A stretch of DNA of 54,205 nucleotides. Origin: Acidimicrobiaceae bacterium. Lineage in GTDB: Bacteria > Actinomycetota > Acidimicrobiia > Acidimicrobiales > Aldehydirespiratoraceae. The position numbers and the translations under genes were made by a program. The stretch's first letter is position 1, and every line of letters begins with the position of its first letter. The stretch is from NCBI GenBank assembly GCA_009843735.1, contig VYCW01000065.1, forward strand, positions 1-54,205. The letters are read 5' to 3'. Shown here one piece after another: positions 7,524 through 15,702 of this stretch. The notes under the pieces were generated by a model, which searched no databases, was not told the origin of the DNA, and saw only the letters and a program-made list of their open reading frames with translations.

Positions 7524-8897
7524 GTGACGAAAGTCACCAACGAACGGAAGTCCCCCGCCGGGCCTCATCGCTACCATCCCGCGGTGGCGTCCGGTGCGGT
7601 GATAAGGCCCGATCCAGGTGATGACGGGCTATCGGGCGGACCGTGGTTCGAGTCGCGCGGCGACGGGCTCGGAGCGGTCAGGTCCTTGCTGGCCGGCGTG
7701 GTCCTCGTCATGTCCTGCAACGGCCTGCTGCGGGTCGCGCTGGGAGTGCGGGCCGAACTGGAGGACTTCGGGCTGGCCGTGACCGGCGTGGTGATGGCCG
7801 GCTACTTCCTGGGCTTCCTGTTCGGGACCAAGGCAGCCGAGCACTTCATCGCCTCCGTCGGCCACATCCGGGTGTTCGCCGCCCTGTCGTCGGTGGGCTC
7901 GGCCGCCGCCGTCCTGCACGTGGTATGGATCCATCCGGCGTCGTGGACGCTGCTGAGGTTCGCCTACGGGCTGTGCCTGGCCGGGATCCTGGTGACCGTC
8001 GAGTCGTGGCTCAACGACATGGCCACCAACGCCACCCGGGGCCGGATGCTGTCGCGCTACATGATCGTGACCATGGGCGGGCTGGGCGCCGGCCAGCTCA
8101 TGCTGAACATCGCCGACCCAGGCAGCTTCGAACTGTTCGTGGTGTCGTCCGCGCTGATCTCGGTCGCGCTGGTGCCGGTGGCGCTGTCGGCCTCCACCGC
8201 GCCGCCATTGGTGGTGCCCGAGCCGATCTCGCTGCGCGACATCGTCAAGGTCGCGCCCCTCGGGCTACTCACCGCGTTCTGGGTCGGGGTCTCGCAGGGC
8301 TGCCTCATGGGCCTGGGAGCGTTCTACGCCGCTACGGAGGGACTGTCGAACACCCGGATCTCGCTGTTCGTGGTGTCGCCCATCTTGGGGTCGGTGGTGT
8401 TCCAGTGGCTCGTGGGGAGCGCCTCGGACCGGATGCCGCGCCGCTACGTCATCCTCGTCGTAGCGGTCACCGCAGCCTCCACCGCGGGCCTTCACCTGCT
8501 GGTGGCCCCCGGATCGGCGCTGTCGCTGCTGCTTATGTTCGCCCATGGCGGCTCGACGTTCCCGCTGTACTCGCTGGCCGTGGCCACCACCGCCGATAGC
8601 GTCGCACCGGCCCAGCTGACCGGAGCGAGCGCCTCGCTGGTGCGGACCAGCGGAGTCGGTGCCGTGATCGGCCCCACCCTGGGCGGAGCCCTCATGGCGG
8701 CCGTCGCGCTTGAGGCGTTCTTCGCGGTCCTGGTCGGGGCCCACGGCGTGATCGCGCTGTACGTCGTCTACCGCATGTTCGTGAAGCCCCCGCCGCCGGT
8801 GGAGGACCAGGGCCAGTTCGATCCCTGGCCGGTGCGGGCCTCGGCGGTGGCCGCGAACCTGCTGCGCCGCCCCCGCCGGGATGGTGGTGACGGCTAG
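7524..8897 (+). CDS. MFS transporter (YcaD-like)
   Basis: A 457-residue integral membrane protein with about 12 hydrophobic segments beginning near residue 55. A loop after TM2 carries GTKAAEHFI, and TM4-5 contain RFAYGLCLAGILVTVESWLND, a pattern I associate with YcaD-type MFS proteins. A cytoplasmic central loop (SASDRMPRRYV) matches the second MFS A-like motif. The C-terminal tail is proline-rich. The GTG at 7524 gives a long hydrophilic N-terminus; a GTG at 7584 in the same frame is an alternative. The substrate is not predictable. It lies 61 bases after the hydrolase gene. Confidence 0.8.
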   Translation: MTKVTNERKSPAGPHRYHPAVASGAVIRPDPGDDGLSGGPWFESRGDGLGAVRSLLAGVVLVMSCNGLLRVALGVRAELEDFGLAVTGVVMAGYFLGFLFGTKAAEHFIASVGHIRVFAALSSVGSAAAVLHVVWIHPASWTLLRFAYGLCLAGILVTVESWLNDMATNATRGRMLSRYMIVTMGGLGAGQLMLNIADPGSFELFVVSSALISVALVPVALSASTAPPLVVPEPISLRDIVKVAPLGLLTAFWVGVSQGCLMGLGAFYAATEGLSNTRISLFVVSPILGSVVFQWLVGSASDRMPRRYVILVVAVTAASTAGLHLLVAPGSALSLLLMFAHGGSTFPLYSLAVATTADSVAPAQLTGASASLVRTSGVGAVIGPTLGGALMAAVALEAFFAVLVGAHGVIALYVVYRMFVKPPPPVEDQGQFDPWPVRASAVAANLLRRPRRDGGDG

Positions 8898-8908
8898 CCT
8901 GAGAGCTC

Positions 8909-10684
8909 GTGAGAATCAATCTCGCAAGAGGCCCCGCGTGCAGGTTGAGGGGGCTCCTGCTGGTGGTGGCGCTGGTCGCGACCGCGGCGTGCAGCGACTC
9001 GGCGGACCGCGACCCGGCAACGGAGCCCGCCGGCACGGAGCCCGCCGGCACGGAGACCGCACCGGCCGAGACCGGTCCGGACCCCGCTGAGACTGCCGCG
9101 GCGCGGCCCGGCGGGGAGATCGTGCTGGCCGTGGAGCAATGGCCTGAATGCCTTAATCCGCTCACATCCTGCGCCAACGCCACATGGATGATCTGGTCGG
9201 TGCTCGTGCACGTCCTGCCCGGCCTCATGGAGTACGACATCAACAACAACATCGGGGCCTCGCCGGTGCTGGCGGAAGCGCCGACGGTGGAGAACGGCGG
9301 AGCTGTGCTCAACGACGACGGCACTCTCACGATCACGTACCGCCTCAACCCCGACGCCCGCTGGAGCGACGGCACTCCAATCACCAGCACCGACGTGTGG
9401 TTCACATGGAGGGCGAAGCTCGATACCGAGGGTTCGCTCAACACCATCGGGTACGACCTGATCACCGCGGTGGACCATGACGACCCGCTGACCGCGGTGG
9501 TCACGTTCTCCGAGCCCTACGCGCCTTGGCGGTACCTGTTCGGCTCGATCCTGCCCGCTCACGCCTTCGACGGCTCCACCGACATCTCCGGCCACTGGAA
9601 CGACACGATCCCCATCTCGGGAGGGCCCTGGCTCCAGGAGTCGTGGAGCCAGGAACAGCACATCCTCGTCCCCAACGAGAACTACTGGGTCCCCGACCGT
9701 ATGCCTCTGGTGGACCGGGTGGTGATGGTGCCCAGGGAAGACACCGACACCGAGATCGTGGCCCTTCAGACCGGTGAGGTCATGGCCGCCTTCCCCCAGC
9801 CGTTCCCCGGGGCCAAGGAGCGGCTGGCCCCGCCCCTCGCCTTCGTGGCAGGAGCGGGCACCTACATCGAGGGACTGTGGATCAACCAGATCGCGCCCGA
9901 CCGGCAGTTCGAGATCACCAAGAACGTGCGCCAGGCCCTGGCCTACTCCCTCGACCGGGAGCGCATCGCCGATGTCGCCCTCGGCCCCATCATCGACGAT
10001 CCGGTGGTGCTGCAGTGCGCGGGCTGGAACCCGGCCTTCGGCGACTGGTGCGCCGACGACTTCGCCCACTACGGCCAGGACATGGCCATGGTCACCGAAC
10101 TGCTCACCGCGGAGGGATGGACCCGACCCGACCCTGACGGCCTCTGGGTCAACGAGGAGGGGGTCGAGCTGGTGCTCCAGTGGAACACCGTGGCCGGGAA
10201 CAAGCGCAGAGAGGACGTGCAGGCGTTGGTGGTAGAGATGACCAGGCCGTTCGGGATCGGCTGGGAGATCATCAACTACGACCCCGGCGAGCTGTTCCAG
10301 AACCGGCTGCCAGCGATGAACTTCGGCCCGGTAGCTCTGTTCGCCAACAGCACCAGCCCCGATCCGACCGTCACCGCCCACTACGACATCGACGGCATTC
10401 CCAGCGAGGCCAACGGCTTCAGCGGCCAGAACTTCACCGCCTACGCCAGCCAGCAAGCCAGCGACCTCGCCTTCGCCATCGACGCCGAGGTCGACGAGAC
10501 GGCCCGCCTGGAACTCGTCCGGGAGCTGGGCACGCTGCTGGGCACCGACGTTCCCTGGATCCCGCTGTACGTGCTGCCCAACCTGCTCGCCTGGAACCCG
10601 GAGGTTCTGGACGGACCGGGCGGCTGGGTGTCGAGCGTGTACGGCGGCTTCTACGACATGTACGACTGGACCGTCGTCGGGTGA
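8909..10684 (+). CDS. ABC transporter solute-binding lipoprotein, family 5 (peptide/opine/nickel type)
   Basis: A 591-residue extracytoplasmic binding protein. The signal peptide ends at lipobox Cys28 (VATAAC), followed by an acidic, repetitive linker (two consecutive EPAGT repeats). The mature part has family-5 hallmarks: GGEIVLAVEQWPECLNPL, ARWSDGTPITSTDVWFTW, and a late AYSLDRERIADVALG helix. It captures substrate outside the membrane for the permeases just downstream. Family 5 proteins bind peptides, opines, glycosides or chelated metals, so dipeptide is only a default. The start is GTG at 8909, 11 bases after the MFS gene. Confidence 0.87.
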   Translation: MRINLARGPACRLRGLLLVVALVATAACSDSADRDPATEPAGTEPAGTETAPAETGPDPAETAAARPGGEIVLAVEQWPECLNPLTSCANATWMIWSVLVHVLPGLMEYDINNNIGASPVLAEAPTVENGGAVLNDDGTLTITYRLNPDARWSDGTPITSTDVWFTWRAKLDTEGSLNTIGYDLITAVDHDDPLTAVVTFSEPYAPWRYLFGSILPAHAFDGSTDISGHWNDTIPISGGPWLQESWSQEQHILVPNENYWVPDRMPLVDRVVMVPREDTDTEIVALQTGEVMAAFPQPFPGAKERLAPPLAFVAGAGTYIEGLWINQIAPDRQFEITKNVRQALAYSLDRERIADVALGPIIDDPVVLQCAGWNPAFGDWCADDFAHYGQDMAMVTELLTAEGWTRPDPDGLWVNEEGVELVLQWNTVAGNKRREDVQALVVEMTRPFGIGWEIINYDPGELFQNRLPAMNFGPVALFANSTSPDPTVTAHYDIDGIPSEANGFSGQNFTAYASQQASDLAFAIDAEVDETARLELVRELGTLLGTDVPWIPLYVLPNLLAWNPEVLDGPGGWVSSVYGGFYDMYDWTVVG

Positions 10685-10738
10685 GCCCGTGCGCTGTTGT
10701 CGGGTGGTTGGCTCCGGTTCGCGTCGGGTGAGCCGCGG

Positions 10739-11719
10739 TTGATCCGTTACGCGGCGCGGCGGTTGGTGATCACCGCGCCGATCCTGCTGCTCATCTCGCT
10801 GGCGACCTTCTGGGCCGCGGGCCAGATCGCCAGTCCGGCGGCCCAGTTGACCGTCAACCCCCGCATCAGCGCCGAGGCCCGCCAGGCCTACATCGACTCG
10901 CTGGGACTCGAAGATCCCTTCGGGGCGCGCTACCTGACGTGGCTGGGCAACTTCGTCACCGGCGACCTCGGCACGTCGTTGGTGCGCAACGGCCAGGACG
11001 TGTGGCCCTTCGTGGAGAGCGCCCTGGCCAACACCCTGGTGCTGGTGGCGGTGGCGGTCGCTTTCTCGGTGGCCGCCGGACTCGCCATCGGCACGCTCTC
11101 CGCGATCCGCCGTGGCACCCTGATCGATCACGGTGCCACCGCGGTGTCGTTCCTGGGCATCTCGATACCGGTGTTCTGGCTCGGCCTCATGCTCCAGCTC
11201 TTCTTCGGCCTGTACCTGGCCAACTGGCTGGGGGTCGGCCCGCCTCTGCTGCCCACCGCCGGGATCTACTCGCCGGGCCAGCAGGGCTTTGACCTCATCG
11301 ACCGGGCCCGCCACCTGGCCCTTCCGGTGATGGCGCTGTCGCTGCAGCTGGTAGCGGTCTACAGCCGGTACATGCGGGCCTCCATGCTCGACGTGATGGG
11401 TTCGGACTTCATCCGCACGGCCCGGGCCAAGGGCCTTCGCGAGCCGGCGGTCGTGGTCCGCCACGGCGTGCGCAACGCGCTGATCCCGGTGACCACCCAG
11501 GCCGCCGTCGACGTGGGCCTGCTGGTCGGCGGCCTCATCGTCACCGAGCGGGTGTTCCAGTACCCGGGCATGGGCCTGCTGTTCCTCGACGCGCTCCACG
11601 CGGGCGACTACCCGATACTGCTGGCCACTGTGATGATCGTGTCGGCCGCGGTGTTCTTGATGAACCTGGCCGCCGACCTGCTCTACGCCGTGCTCGACCC
11701 GAGGATTCGCCGTGCCTGA
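10739..11719 (+). CDS. ABC transporter permease (DppB/OppB-like)
   Basis: An inner-membrane permease of the binding-protein-dependent type with six predicted membrane segments. The N-terminus IRYAARRLVITAPILLLIS is the standard DppB beginning, which is why I prefer the TTG at 10739; a TTG at 10697 adds 14 residues with no family support. The cytoplasmic EAA loop is recognisable around FIRTARAKGLREPAVVVRHGVRNALIP. It pairs with the DppC-like permease whose gene overlaps its end by 8 bases. A GGGTGAG upstream serves as a weak ribosome binding site. Confidence 0.85.
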   Translation: MIRYAARRLVITAPILLLISLATFWAAGQIASPAAQLTVNPRISAEARQAYIDSLGLEDPFGARYLTWLGNFVTGDLGTSLVRNGQDVWPFVESALANTLVLVAVAVAFSVAAGLAIGTLSAIRRGTLIDHGATAVSFLGISIPVFWLGLMLQLFFGLYLANWLGVGPPLLPTAGIYSPGQQGFDLIDRARHLALPVMALSLQLVAVYSRYMRASMLDVMGSDFIRTARAKGLREPAVVVRHGVRNALIPVTTQAAVDVGLLVGGLIVTERVFQYPGMGLLFLDALHAGDYPILLATVMIVSAAVFLMNLAADLLYAVLDPRIRRA

Positions 11720-12626
11720 GTGGCCTGAGGGCACCAGGCCGCCGGCGCTGGCGGGCAGCGAATTGCCGGACTACGCCCAGGCTCCGGAATGGTTGACGGT
11801 GCTGCGGCGCTTCCGCCGCCACCGCGTCGCGATGGCGTCGGCCCTGGTGCTGCTGATCGTGGTGGCCTGTGCGGCCCTGGCTGAAGTCATCGCGCCCCAC
11901 GGAGCCACCGAGCAGCATCTCGACCGCATCCTGGAGCCGCCGAGCCGGGACTTCCTGCTGGGCAGCGACACCCTCGGGCGCGACAACCTCAGCCGGATCC
12001 TCTACGGGGGCCGCATCTCGCTGCTGGTCGGCGGGGCGGTTGCGCTGATAAGCGGGGTGATCGGGACCTCCGTCGGGCTCGTGGCCGGGTACTACGGCCG
12101 CTGGGTCGATGCGGTCCTGATGCGCCTGACCGACACGATGCTGGCCCTGCCCGGGCTGATGGTGGTGATCATCGCGGCCCGGATCCTTGGAGACGGGGTC
12201 TGGGACGTTGTGATCGTGCTGGCCGGGATCACCTGGATGATCCCGGCCCGGATCGTGCGGGGCAAGGTGCTGGCCCTCAAGGAGCGCGAGTTCGTGGAGG
12301 CGGCCCGGGCCCTGGGGGTGCCCAATCGCAGGATTATCGTGCGCCACCTGCTGCCGAACCTGGCCGGCGAGGTGATGGTGTCGGTGTCGCTCACGGTGGC
12401 CGCGGCCATCCTGGCCGAGTCGACGCTCAGCTTCCTGGGCCTCGGTGTGAGCGCCACCCGCACCGCCACCTGGGGCAACATGCTGGGTGGCAACGAGGGA
12501 TTCGTGATCATCGCGCCGTGGCTGGTGTGGGCGCCGGGCCTGGCCATTGTGGTCACCGCGTTGTGCGTGAACTTCGTCGGCGACGGGCTGCGCGACTCGC
12601 TCGACCCGACCCAGGACCACCGATGA
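11712..12626 (+). CDS. ABC transporter permease (DppC/OppC-like)
   Basis: A 304-residue second permease subunit. The N-terminal RFRRHRVAMASALVLL leads into TM1, then the OppC signature HLLGTD-like block (PPSRDFLLGSDTLGRDNLSRILYGGR) and the EAA loop EFVEAARALGVPNRRIIVRHLLPN. The GTG at 11712 overlaps the preceding gene by 8 bases, and the stop overlaps the ATPase start as ATGA, so the three genes are translationally coupled. The substrate specificity comes from the binding protein at 8909-10684. Confidence 0.87.
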   Translation: MPEWPEGTRPPALAGSELPDYAQAPEWLTVLRRFRRHRVAMASALVLLIVVACAALAEVIAPHGATEQHLDRILEPPSRDFLLGSDTLGRDNLSRILYGGRISLLVGGAVALISGVIGTSVGLVAGYYGRWVDAVLMRLTDTMLALPGLMVVIIAARILGDGVWDVVIVLAGITWMIPARIVRGKVLALKEREFVEAARALGVPNRRIIVRHLLPNLAGEVMVSVSLTVAAAILAESTLSFLGLGVSATRTATWGNMLGGNEGFVIIAPWLVWAPGLAIVVTALCVNFVGDGLRDSLDPTQDHR

Positions 12627-13666
12627 CCGGCCGCACCGCCGAGACGGCACGGCAACCGACCGGCGAGGCGCTGCTGTCGGTGCGCAGCCTCCGCACCGAG
12701 ATCGAGACCGAGGACGGCACGCTGGCGGCCGTCGACGACATCAGCTTCGACCTGTTCGCCGGCGAGGTGCTGGCGGTGGTCGGGGAGTCGGGCTGCGGCA
12801 AGACGATGCTGGCCCTGTCCATCCTCGGGCTGCTCCCGGGTCCGGGAGCGAGCACGACCGCAGGCGAGGTGCGCCTGGCGGGCGAGGACCTGCTGGCCGC
12901 CTCGCCGCAGCGGCGCCGCCAGGCCCGGGGCGCGGAGATAGCCATGATCTTCCAGGACCCGCTCACCGCTCTCAACCCCGTGCACCGCGTGGGGGACCAG
13001 ATCGCGGAGATGCTTCGGGCCCACCGGCCGATGCGCAAGGCCGAGGCCCGCCGGCGGGCCGAGGACCTGCTCGAGCGGGTCGGCATCCCCGACGCCGACC
13101 GGCGGGCCCGCTGCTATCCCCACGAGCTGTCGGGCGGCATGCGCCAGCGGGTCATGATCGCCATGGCGGTCGCCCTGGACCCCGTCGTGCTCATCGCCGA
13201 CGAGCCGACCACCGCCCTGGACGCCACCGTTCAGGCCCAGGTGCTGGAGGTCCTCTCGGAGGTGAGGCAGCGAATGTCGGGCGCCATGATGATCATCACC
13301 CATGACCTCGGGGTGGTCGCCGGCGCGGCCGACCGGGTGATGGTGATGTACGCCGGGCACTGCGTGGAGCGGGGCTCCACGCGCGACGTGTACCACCGGG
13401 CAAGCCATCCGTACACGGCCGGCCTGCTCGCCGCCGTGCCCCGGCTGGACCGGACCGCGGCCCGGCTCACCCCCATCGCCGGCTCGCCGCCGGTGCCGAT
13501 CGGTGCCGGCCCGGGATGCAGCTTCGCGCCCCGCTGCCCCATGGCCACAGACATCTGCGAGCAGCAGCGGCCCGACCTGCGCGGTTGGAAGAACCGCCCG
13601 GCGGAGGCCGCTTCGACGGAGCCGGCCGTGGCCTGCCACCACGCGGTCATCGAGGGTCCAACCTGA
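12623..13666 (+). CDS. ABC transporter ATP-binding protein (DppD/OppD-like)
   Basis: A 347-residue ATPase. Walker A is GESGCGKT, the Q-loop lies in [11 protein letters not shown], the signature is LSGGMRQRV, Walker B is [13 protein letters not shown], and the switch His is in ITHDLG. The C-terminal oligopeptide/dipeptide extension with four Cys ([15 protein letters not shown], then later Cys) marks the DppD/OppD subfamily. The ATG at 12623 overlaps the previous stop (ATGA). Usually a second ATPase (DppF/OppF) follows; here a small unrelated gene follows instead, so this subunit either acts as a homodimer or uses a partner encoded elsewhere. Confidence 0.9.
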   Translation: MTGRTAETARQPTGEALLSVRSLRTEIETEDGTLAAVDDISFDLFAGEVLAVVGESGCGKTMLALSILGLLPGPGASTTAGEVRLAGEDLLAASPQRRRQARGAEIAMIFQDPLTALNPVHRVGDQIAEMLRAHRPMRKAEARRRAEDLLERVGIPDADRRARCYPHELSGGMRQRVMIAMAVALDPVVLIADEPTTALDATVQAQVLEVLSEVRQRMSGAMMIITHDLGVVAGAADRVMVMYAGHCVERGSTRDVYHRASHPYTAGLLAAVPRLDRTAARLTPIAGSPPVPIGAGPGCSFAPRCPMATDICEQQRPDLRGWKNRPAEAASTEPAVACHHAVIEGPT

Positions 13667-13729
13667 CGACGTTGCCATTAGCATTGCGGCTGCAGAGCAC
13701 TCGCAGGTTGCAGATGAAGGGAGCGCACG

Positions 13730-14095
13730 ATGGCGGCAAGAAGCTCGTCGGCTTGGCACGCATGGGTCGAGGGGGTGTTCGACGACCGGGTCAACCGGTC
13801 CCGGCCCCGTGCGCTGAGGGCGCTCGCAGAGTGGGCGGCCGCCTCAGTGGCCGTGAACGGCGACGTCTACTCGGGAATCTCCGCCGGGTACGCGGCCGTG
13901 TCGCGCGCCGCCGAGTCGCCCGAGGCGACGATCCGGGCCGCCCGCTACGCCATCTGGCACGCGGTGACGTCGCTGCGCGAGAGCAGTCCCGACGATGTCG
14001 ACGTGTGGCACTTCGAGCTGCACGCCGCGGGCGAGCTCATCGGCCTGCGCCTGCCCGACCGTCCCCACCTGGCTGATCTGTCCGTAGCCGGCTGA
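13730..14095 (+). CDS. Conserved-looking hypothetical protein, 121 residues
   Basis: ATG at 13730 follows GAAGGGAG at a good distance, and codon use matches its neighbours, so it is likely real. The protein is helical and soluble with no Cys and no signal peptide. It starts MAARSSSAWHAWVEGVFDDRVNRSRPRA-like, has an Ala-rich centre (AARYAIWHAVTSL), and ends LPDRPHLADLSVAG. I do not recognise a family. It lies 63 bases after the ABC ATPase and may be part of that operon. Its stop codon sits inside the first of two identical terminator hairpins. Confidence 0.6.
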   Translation: MAARSSSAWHAWVEGVFDDRVNRSRPRALRALAEWAAASVAVNGDVYSGISAGYAAVSRAAESPEATIRAARYAIWHAVTSLRESSPDDVDVWHFELHAAGELIGLRLPDRPHLADLSVAG

Positions 14096-14145
14096 CCCGC
14101 CCGGTCAGCCCGACGGTCTCGGGCGGCTGACCCGCCCGGTCAGCC
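14090..14145. terminator. Twin identical hairpins between convergent genes
   Basis: Two identical 21-base hairpins lie at 14090-14110 and 14125-14145. Each has 8-base perfect arms GGCTGACC and GGTCAGCC and a CGCCC loop, separated by 14 bases. The TGA of the plus-strand gene lies in the first and the stop of the minus-strand MttB gene lies in the second. No T tracts are present. They probably act as a bidirectional terminator or transcript-end stabiliser. Confidence 0.6.
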
Positions 14146-15672
14146 GATCTCGTCGGGCATCTCCGCCTTGCGACGCGCCATGTAGTCGAGCAGCTCGGCG
14201 TCCACCGCGTCGTCGATGGGGGGCGGCTCGTAGTCGGCCAGCAGCTGCTTCCAGCGGGCGTTGGCCCGCTGCCCGGCCGACAGCGAGCCCTCCTCGGCCC
14301 ACTGCTCGTAGCTGGCCGCGTCGGAGACGTCGGAGCGCCAGAAGGCCGTCTCAAAGTTGGCCAGCGTGTGGGGGTTGCCCAGGAAGTGGTCGCCGTGGGC
14401 GTTGGTGCGGAACGCCTCCATGGCCTGGCCGTTGTCGCTGACGTCCACTCCCCGGGCCCAGACCTCCATGGCGCCGAGCTGGTCGGCGTCGAGGACCAGC
14501 TTCTCGTAGCCGAGCGCCAGGCCTCCCTCCTGCCAGCCCGCTGCGTGCAGCACGAAGTTCACCCCGGCCTGCATCGTGGGCAGCAGCGTGTGGGCCGACT
14601 CGTAGGCGGCCTGCGCGTCGGGCAGCTTCGACGACGTGAACTGACCGCCCGAGCGGAACGGCACCCCGACCCGGCGGGCCAGCGACGCCATCACGTGGAT
14701 GGCCTGGCCGGCCTCGGGCGTGCCGAAGGTGGGCGCCCCGGTCGCCATCGACATCGACGAGGCGAACGTGCCGAACACGACGGGCGCCCCGGGCCGCACA
14801 AGCTGCAGGTAGGCCATGCCCGACAGGGCCTCGGCCAGGGCCTGCGCGGCCAGGCCGGCCACCGTCACCGGCGACATGGCCCCGGCCAGGATGAACGGGC
14901 TGACGATGCAGGCCTGGTTGGTCCGGGCGTAGGCGGTGGCCGCGCCCAGCATGGTGGCGTCCCAGCGCATCGGCGACGAGGCGTTGATCAGCGAGGTCAT
15001 CACCGTGCGGCCGGCGAGGTCCCCGCCGAAGGCGATTCGGGCCATCTCGACGGAGTCGGCGGCCCGCTCGGCCGCGGTCACCGAGCCCATGAGGGGCTTG
15101 TCGCTGTAGCGCAGGTGGGCGTACACCATGTCGAGGTGGCGCTTGTTGACCGGCACGTCCACCGGCTCGCACACCGTGCCTCCGCTGTGGTGCAGCTGGG
15201 GCAGGGCAAAGACGAGCTTCACGACGTTGCAGAAGTCCTCCAGCGTGGCGTACCGGCGACCCCGGTCGAGGTCCGTCACGAACGGCGAGCCGTAGTTGGG
15301 GGCGAACACGGTGGCGTCGCCGCCCACCTTCACGCTGCGGGCGGGGTTGCGGGCGTGCTGGGTGTAGACGGCGGGGGCGCTGTCCTGCACGATCCGGCGG
15401 CACAGGCCGGGCGGGAACCTCACCAGCTCGCCGTCGATGTCGGCGCCGGCTGCCCGCCACAGTTCAAGAGCCTCCGGGAAGTCCTGGAAGGCGATGCCGA
15501 CCTCCGACAGGATCGTCTCGGCGTTGCGCTCGATCAGGTCCAGGCCCTCGTCGTCGAGCAGGTCCACCGGCGGCAGTCGCCGGACCAGGTACGGTGCCGT
15601 CTCCGCCGACGCGGCCCGCGCCGCCCGCCGCCCGGCCCTGCCCCCGCCTCTGCGCCCTCGTGCTTCGCTCAT
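14140..15672 (-). CDS. MttB-family (trimethylamine/glycine-betaine type) corrinoid methyltransferase, non-pyrrolysine
   Basis: A 510-residue protein of the trimethylamine methyltransferase superfamily. Recognisable parts are RNAETILSEVGIAFQD near residue 50, YTQHARNPARSVKVGGD, FAPNYGSPFVTDL, and the C-terminal RTNAHGDHFLGNPHTLANF. There is no in-frame UAG, so it belongs to the pyrrolysine-free branch, which includes MtgB (glycine betaine) and MtpB (proline betaine). The family transfers a methyl group from a quaternary or tertiary amine to a cognate corrinoid protein, here surely the product of 19614-20333. It is the last gene of the corrinoid operon. The N-terminal 25 residues are Arg/Ala-rich and may be shorter in reality. 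Confidence 0.87.
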   Translation of the reverse strand: MSEARGRRGGGRAGRRAARAASAETAPYLVRRLPPVDLLDDEGLDLIERNAETILSEVGIAFQDFPEALELWRAAGADIDGELVRFPPGLCRRIVQDSAPAVYTQHARNPARSVKVGGDATVFAPNYGSPFVTDLDRGRRYATLEDFCNVVKLVFALPQLHHSGGTVCEPVDVPVNKRHLDMVYAHLRYSDKPLMGSVTAAERAADSVEMARIAFGGDLAGRTVMTSLINASSPMRWDATMLGAATAYARTNQACIVSPFILAGAMSPVTVAGLAAQALAEALSGMAYLQLVRPGAPVVFGTFASSMSMATGAPTFGTPEAGQAIHVMASLARRVGVPFRSGGQFTSSKLPDAQAAYESAHTLLPTMQAGVNFVLHAAGWQEGGLALGYEKLVLDADQLGAMEVWARGVDVSDNGQAMEAFRTNAHGDHFLGNPHTLANFETAFWRSDVSDAASYEQWAEEGSLSAGQRANARWKQLLADYEPPPIDDAVDAELLDYMARRKAEMPDEIG

Positions 15673-15702
15673 GGTGCGTCTCTCATGGTTGCGTCTCTGG
15701 GA

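Noticed and set aside
8894..11734. 946-codon minus-strand frame across the ABC transporter genes
   Set aside because: It lies opposite an unmistakable binding protein and permease, and has a Gly/Arg/His-rich composition typical of shadow frames.
14140..15672. Possible pyrrolysine-encoding methyltransferase
   Set aside because: No in-frame UAG is needed; the protein is full-length with ordinary sense codons and no pyl genes are nearby.
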